The notes beneath the pieces were generated by a model. The model did not search any database and was not told the DNA's origin. It saw only the letters and a list, made by a program, of their open reading frames with translations. The position numbers and the translations under genes were made by a program. From Stygiobacter sp041675645 (GTDB taxonomy: Bacteria > Bacteroidota > Ignavibacteria > Ignavibacteriales > Melioribacteraceae): a stretch of DNA of 64,000 nucleotides. The stretch lies in NCBI GenBank assembly GCA_041675645.1, contig JBAYTN010000008.1, forward strand, positions 30,995-94,994, read 5' to 3'. This document shows, one piece after another, positions 61,881 through 64,000 of the stretch (positions within the stretch are counted from its first letter, which is position 1; every line of letters begins with the position of its first letter).

Positions 61881-63392
61881 GTGCCAAAATTGACACTTTC
61901 AATGATTGTAAAAAATGAAGAGAAGTATCTACGCGAGTGCCTTAACTCAGTGAAAGACGTGGTTGATGAGATCGTTCTAGTTGATACCGGGTCCACAGAT
62001 AATACAATAAAGATAGCCGAAGAGTATGGTGCAAAAATTTTTAACTTTGATTGGGTAAATGATTTCTCAGCAGCTAGAAATTATGCGTTAAGTAAGTCTA
62101 GTGGTGAGTGGATTCTTTATCTTGATGCTGATGAACGTCTTGACAATAATTCGGTTGCTGAGTTGAGAAAGATCATCTCCAGAAATTCATTAGTTGCATA
62201 CAACTGTACTGTCAAAAATTATGATACGGAAGGAAGCCGCGATAATTCTTTACAGTATACACGCCTATTTTTCAATTCTCCGGCTATAACATTCCATGGA
62301 AAAGTACATGAGCAAATAGAATCATCTTTAATAGAGAATAACTACCGAATACTTAGTTCCAATGTGCTTATACATCACATTGGGTATGACGTTTCCATTG
62401 ATGAGAAAAGAAAAAAAGCACTAAGAAATCTTTCCTTGTTGGAAGAAGAATATAGAATAAAACAATCTGCCTATGGTGCATTCCAGATAGCACAATCATA
62501 TAATGTCCTTGATGACAAATTGAATGCTAGAAAATATTTTGTGATTGCAGGAGAAAGTACTTACTTGGAAGCCTCGCTAAAGGCTCAGTGCTATGCCGCT
62601 TTGTCGTTAATGGCTCATTCGGAAAATGATGTACTAGGTTCTGAAAAATATATTCAAATATCATTAAAACTAGAGCCGAACCAACCATTTACTTATTTAC
62701 TTGCTTCAAAAATTTCTTTGCGACGTGGGGATTACGCTAACGCCGATCTAAACTGTAAAACTGCTCACCAATTAAACCAGAAGATCATTTCGGGAAAAGG
62801 GCATTCTAAGGTAACCATTATTCTAGACCCGGAAGAGGTGATTTATTTTGGACTTATAATGGCTATTCAAAATAACAATGAAAGTTCATTTAACTATTTT
62901 TTTAGAGAACTGTCATCGTTCTATAATAAAAAAGAATATAAACAAGGTGGTTTGAAAATATCAGTCTTGCAAAAATTGCTTAATAGTAGCACCCTAAACT
63001 TGAGCGAAGAAAAAATATTTGTAGACATGGCAAATAAAAACACTCTGAATTTTCTGTTGCTAGTGATAACGAATGACCCCGATAGGCAACAGGTAATTAA
63101 GCTAACTAATGAACTGTTAAATAAATTCCCAACTTCAATTGAGATAAGTAAAGTATTAGCTAAACTGTTTGATGAGTTAGGAAGATCTGCCGAAGCAATT
63201 CAAATTCTTGAAAAAACAATAGAAAACAACCAGTATGATCCGGCTATCTTATTCTACCTTATTTCGTTTTATTTTAAGAACGGGATTTCAGAAAAGATTA
63301 GTCCAATCGTCACACTTCTGGAGAATAATTACAGCAATGTACCGGAAATAGTAGATAGAATTAGCAAGCTTAAAAAAATGCTTCCTCATTAA
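61881..63392 (+). CDS. GT2 glycosyltransferase with TPR tail, second copy
   Basis: A 503-residue paralogue of the preceding gene, very close in the first 90 residues (LTLSMIVKNEEKYLRECLNS, DEIVLVDTGSTDNTI, L-D82-A-D84) and weaker in the TPR part. It starts with GTG after a GAGG ribosome site; the reading frame has no better ATG. The 77-base gap from its twin holds no recognisable signal. Divergence in the TPR half suggests a different acceptor or site. It is the last gene before flagellin. Confidence 0.86.
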   Translation: MPKLTLSMIVKNEEKYLRECLNSVKDVVDEIVLVDTGSTDNTIKIAEEYGAKIFNFDWVNDFSAARNYALSKSSGEWILYLDADERLDNNSVAELRKIISRNSLVAYNCTVKNYDTEGSRDNSLQYTRLFFNSPAITFHGKVHEQIESSLIENNYRILSSNVLIHHIGYDVSIDEKRKKALRNLSLLEEEYRIKQSAYGAFQIAQSYNVLDDKLNARKYFVIAGESTYLEASLKAQCYAALSLMAHSENDVLGSEKYIQISLKLEPNQPFTYLLASKISLRRGDYANADLNCKTAHQLNQKIISGKGHSKVTIILDPEEVIYFGLIMAIQNNNESSFNYFFRELSSFYNKKEYKQGGLKISVLQKLLNSSTLNLSEEKIFVDMANKNTLNFLLLVITNDPDRQQVIKLTNELLNKFPTSIEISKVLAKLFDELGRSAEAIQILEKTIENNQYDPAILFYLISFYFKNGISEKISPIVTLLENNYSNVPEIVDRISKLKKMLPH

Positions 63393-63411
63393 GGTTCTAA
63401 GCTTTTTTATT
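63372..63411 (+). terminator. Possible terminator after the GT2-TPR pair
   Basis: AAAAAA...GCTT near 63372-63382 can pair with AAGC-TTTTTT near 63398-63408 with a small bulge, and the right arm is the T run itself. The left arm is inside the end of the GT2-TPR gene. The stem is AT-rich, so termination may be partial. Confidence 0.3.
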
Positions 63412-63588
63412 GCCTAAATGGTATGATATCGTAATTATCTTAAATTCTTCCTCTGAAACTGTTACAATTAGATGATTTTTAGTAAACATCACAATTGAAT
63501 ATCATTTCGTTTCAAAGTACAACTCGGGTTCTCTTTCACTAATTACTGCGATTAACAAACTGACTAAAATTTCTCCTATAAATAATAC

Positions 63589-63615
63589 TAAACTTTTTTA
63601 GGCTTCTTCCGATAA
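63589..63615 (+). promoter_or_regulatory. Sigma28 promoter of flagellin
   Basis: TAAA at 63589-63592, 15 bases, TCCGATAA at 63608-63615, followed by TAATGG. The enteric consensus differs only in having G as the first base of the -10 element. Transcription should start near 63622. The 177 bases between the possible terminator and this site (63412-63588) show no gene or other signal. Confidence 0.85.
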
Positions 63616-63621
63616 TAATGG

Positions 63622-63698
63622 TGAGATAAATAATCTCATAAAACAAAGGTCAAGCAAGGATGCTTGACAAACAAAAACACAATACATGGAGGTACCAA
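63622..63698 (+). promoter_or_regulatory. Flagellin mRNA leader with likely CsrA sites
   Basis: A hairpin at the predicted 5' end pairs TGAGAT (63622-63627) with ATCTCA (63633-63638). A second, perfect 8-base-pair hairpin pairs GTCAAGCA (63649-63656) with TGCTTGAC (63661-63668) and shows AGGA in its four-base loop, as in known CsrA targets. A second GGA sits in the ribosome site ACATGGAGGT (63685-63694ish), six bases before the ATG. This two-site layout is like the Bacillus hag leader. Confidence 0.65.
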
Positions 63699-64000
63699 AT
63701 GGCTTTTTCAGTTAACTCTAACAGCGGCGCAGCAGCAGTTTACAATGCTCTAGCCAAAACTCAATCATCAACACAAAAAGCACAGTTACAATTAGCAACT
63801 GGCAAAAAAGTAAATTCAGCTTCAGACAACACCTCTGGCTGGAATATTGGTAAACAGTTGGAAGCTGCATCATTAAAGATGAAATCTCAGTTGGCAAACA
63901 TTGGTTCAGCAAAGAACTTTTTAAGCACAGCTGAAGCAGCTCTTCAACAAGTTTATGATAAGTTAAACCAGATTCAAGCAAAACAAGAAGATGGTGTTGA
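63699..64000 (+). CDS. Flagellin, N-terminal part
   Basis: The gene runs off the window after about 100 codons. The start MAFSVNSNSGAAAVYNAL, then QKAQLQLATGKKVNSASDNT and SGWNIGKQLEAASLKMKSQL is the conserved flagellin D0/D1 helix pair, a slightly divergent form of LSTGLRINSAADDAAG. It is the filament subunit, exported by the type III system encoded upstream. It has its own sigma28-type promoter, a structured leader and a strong ribosome site. The C-terminus and any further flagellin copies lie outside. Confidence 0.93.
   Translation, partial: MAFSVNSNSGAAAVYNALAKTQSSTQKAQLQLATGKKVNSASDNTSGWNIGKQLEAASLKMKSQLANIGSAKNFLSTAEAALQQVYDKLNQIQAKQEDGV

Noticed and set aside
48977..63392. Decoration block as a mobile island
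   Set aside because: No integrase, transposase, tRNA end or flanking repeat was seen, and base composition by eye is not sharply different.

Overview
This window is almost entirely a flagellum and chemotaxis supercluster, read on the + strand, followed by a surface-glycan gene block that ends at a flagellin gene. The DNA is AT-rich and tightly packed: most neighbouring genes overlap by 1-11 bases or are a few bases apart. Genes for the outer-membrane L ring, the periplasmic P ring and FlgA show a diderm (Gram-negative) cell. The protein styles, AT-rich coding and gene order suggest a bacterium of the Bacteroidota/Chlorobiota/Ignavibacteriota group, most likely Ignavibacteriota; this placement is inference. 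No tRNA, rRNA, CRISPR array, integrase or insertion sequence was seen.

Layout. (1) 1-4498: chemotaxis operon with a receiver-domain fragment, cheY, cheZ, cheA, cheB and a small CxCG protein. (2) 4620-17379: flgB, flgC, a small unknown gene, fliE-fliF-fliG-fliH-fliI-fliJ, a motE-like gene, a very long fliK, flgD, a TIGR02530-type gene and flgE, closed by a strong terminator. (3) 17640-26784: fliL, fliM, fliN, fliOPQR, flhB, flhA, flhF, flhG. (4) 26892-44332: a small membrane protein, fliA, two HDOD proteins, a degenerate histidine kinase, a SwrB-like protein, flgFGAHIJ, flgN, flgK, flgL, a first motAB pair, fliW, csrA, a receiver-HPt protein, a second motAB pair, a receiver and a receiver-DHp protein. 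(5) 44379-48726: a sigma28-type promoter followed by an unknown protein, a PAS histidine kinase and a large membrane-anchored coiled-coil protein. (6) 48977-63392: a decoration block with a TagD-like cytidylyltransferase, an asparagine-synthase-like enzyme, a DUF362 protein, a 1648-residue protein with TagB/TagF-like, methyltransferase, GT9, WbsX and TPR parts, a 1086-residue methyltransferase/GT2/GT2/TPR protein and two tandem GT2-TPR paralogues. (7) 63699 to the end: the start of a flagellin gene with its own promoter and a structured leader.

How it fits together. Parts 2-4 encode nearly a whole flagellar basal body, export apparatus, rod, rings, hook and hook-filament junction. A good sigma54-type promoter precedes the fliA operon. 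FliA appears to lack the sigma3 domain. Four sites in the window share TAAA or TCAA, 15 bases, then TCCGATAAT: before the flagellin, before the kinase operon, inside motE ahead of fliK, and inside flgD ahead of flgE. The flagellin leader has a hairpin presenting GGA in its loop plus a GGA at the ribosome-binding site, which is what a CsrA target looks like, and csrA and fliW are both in the window. The glycan block next to flagellin combines a predicted CDP-glycerol-making enzyme with a predicted CDP-glycerol-using domain, so filament modification with glycerol phosphate is the most interesting hypothesis here.
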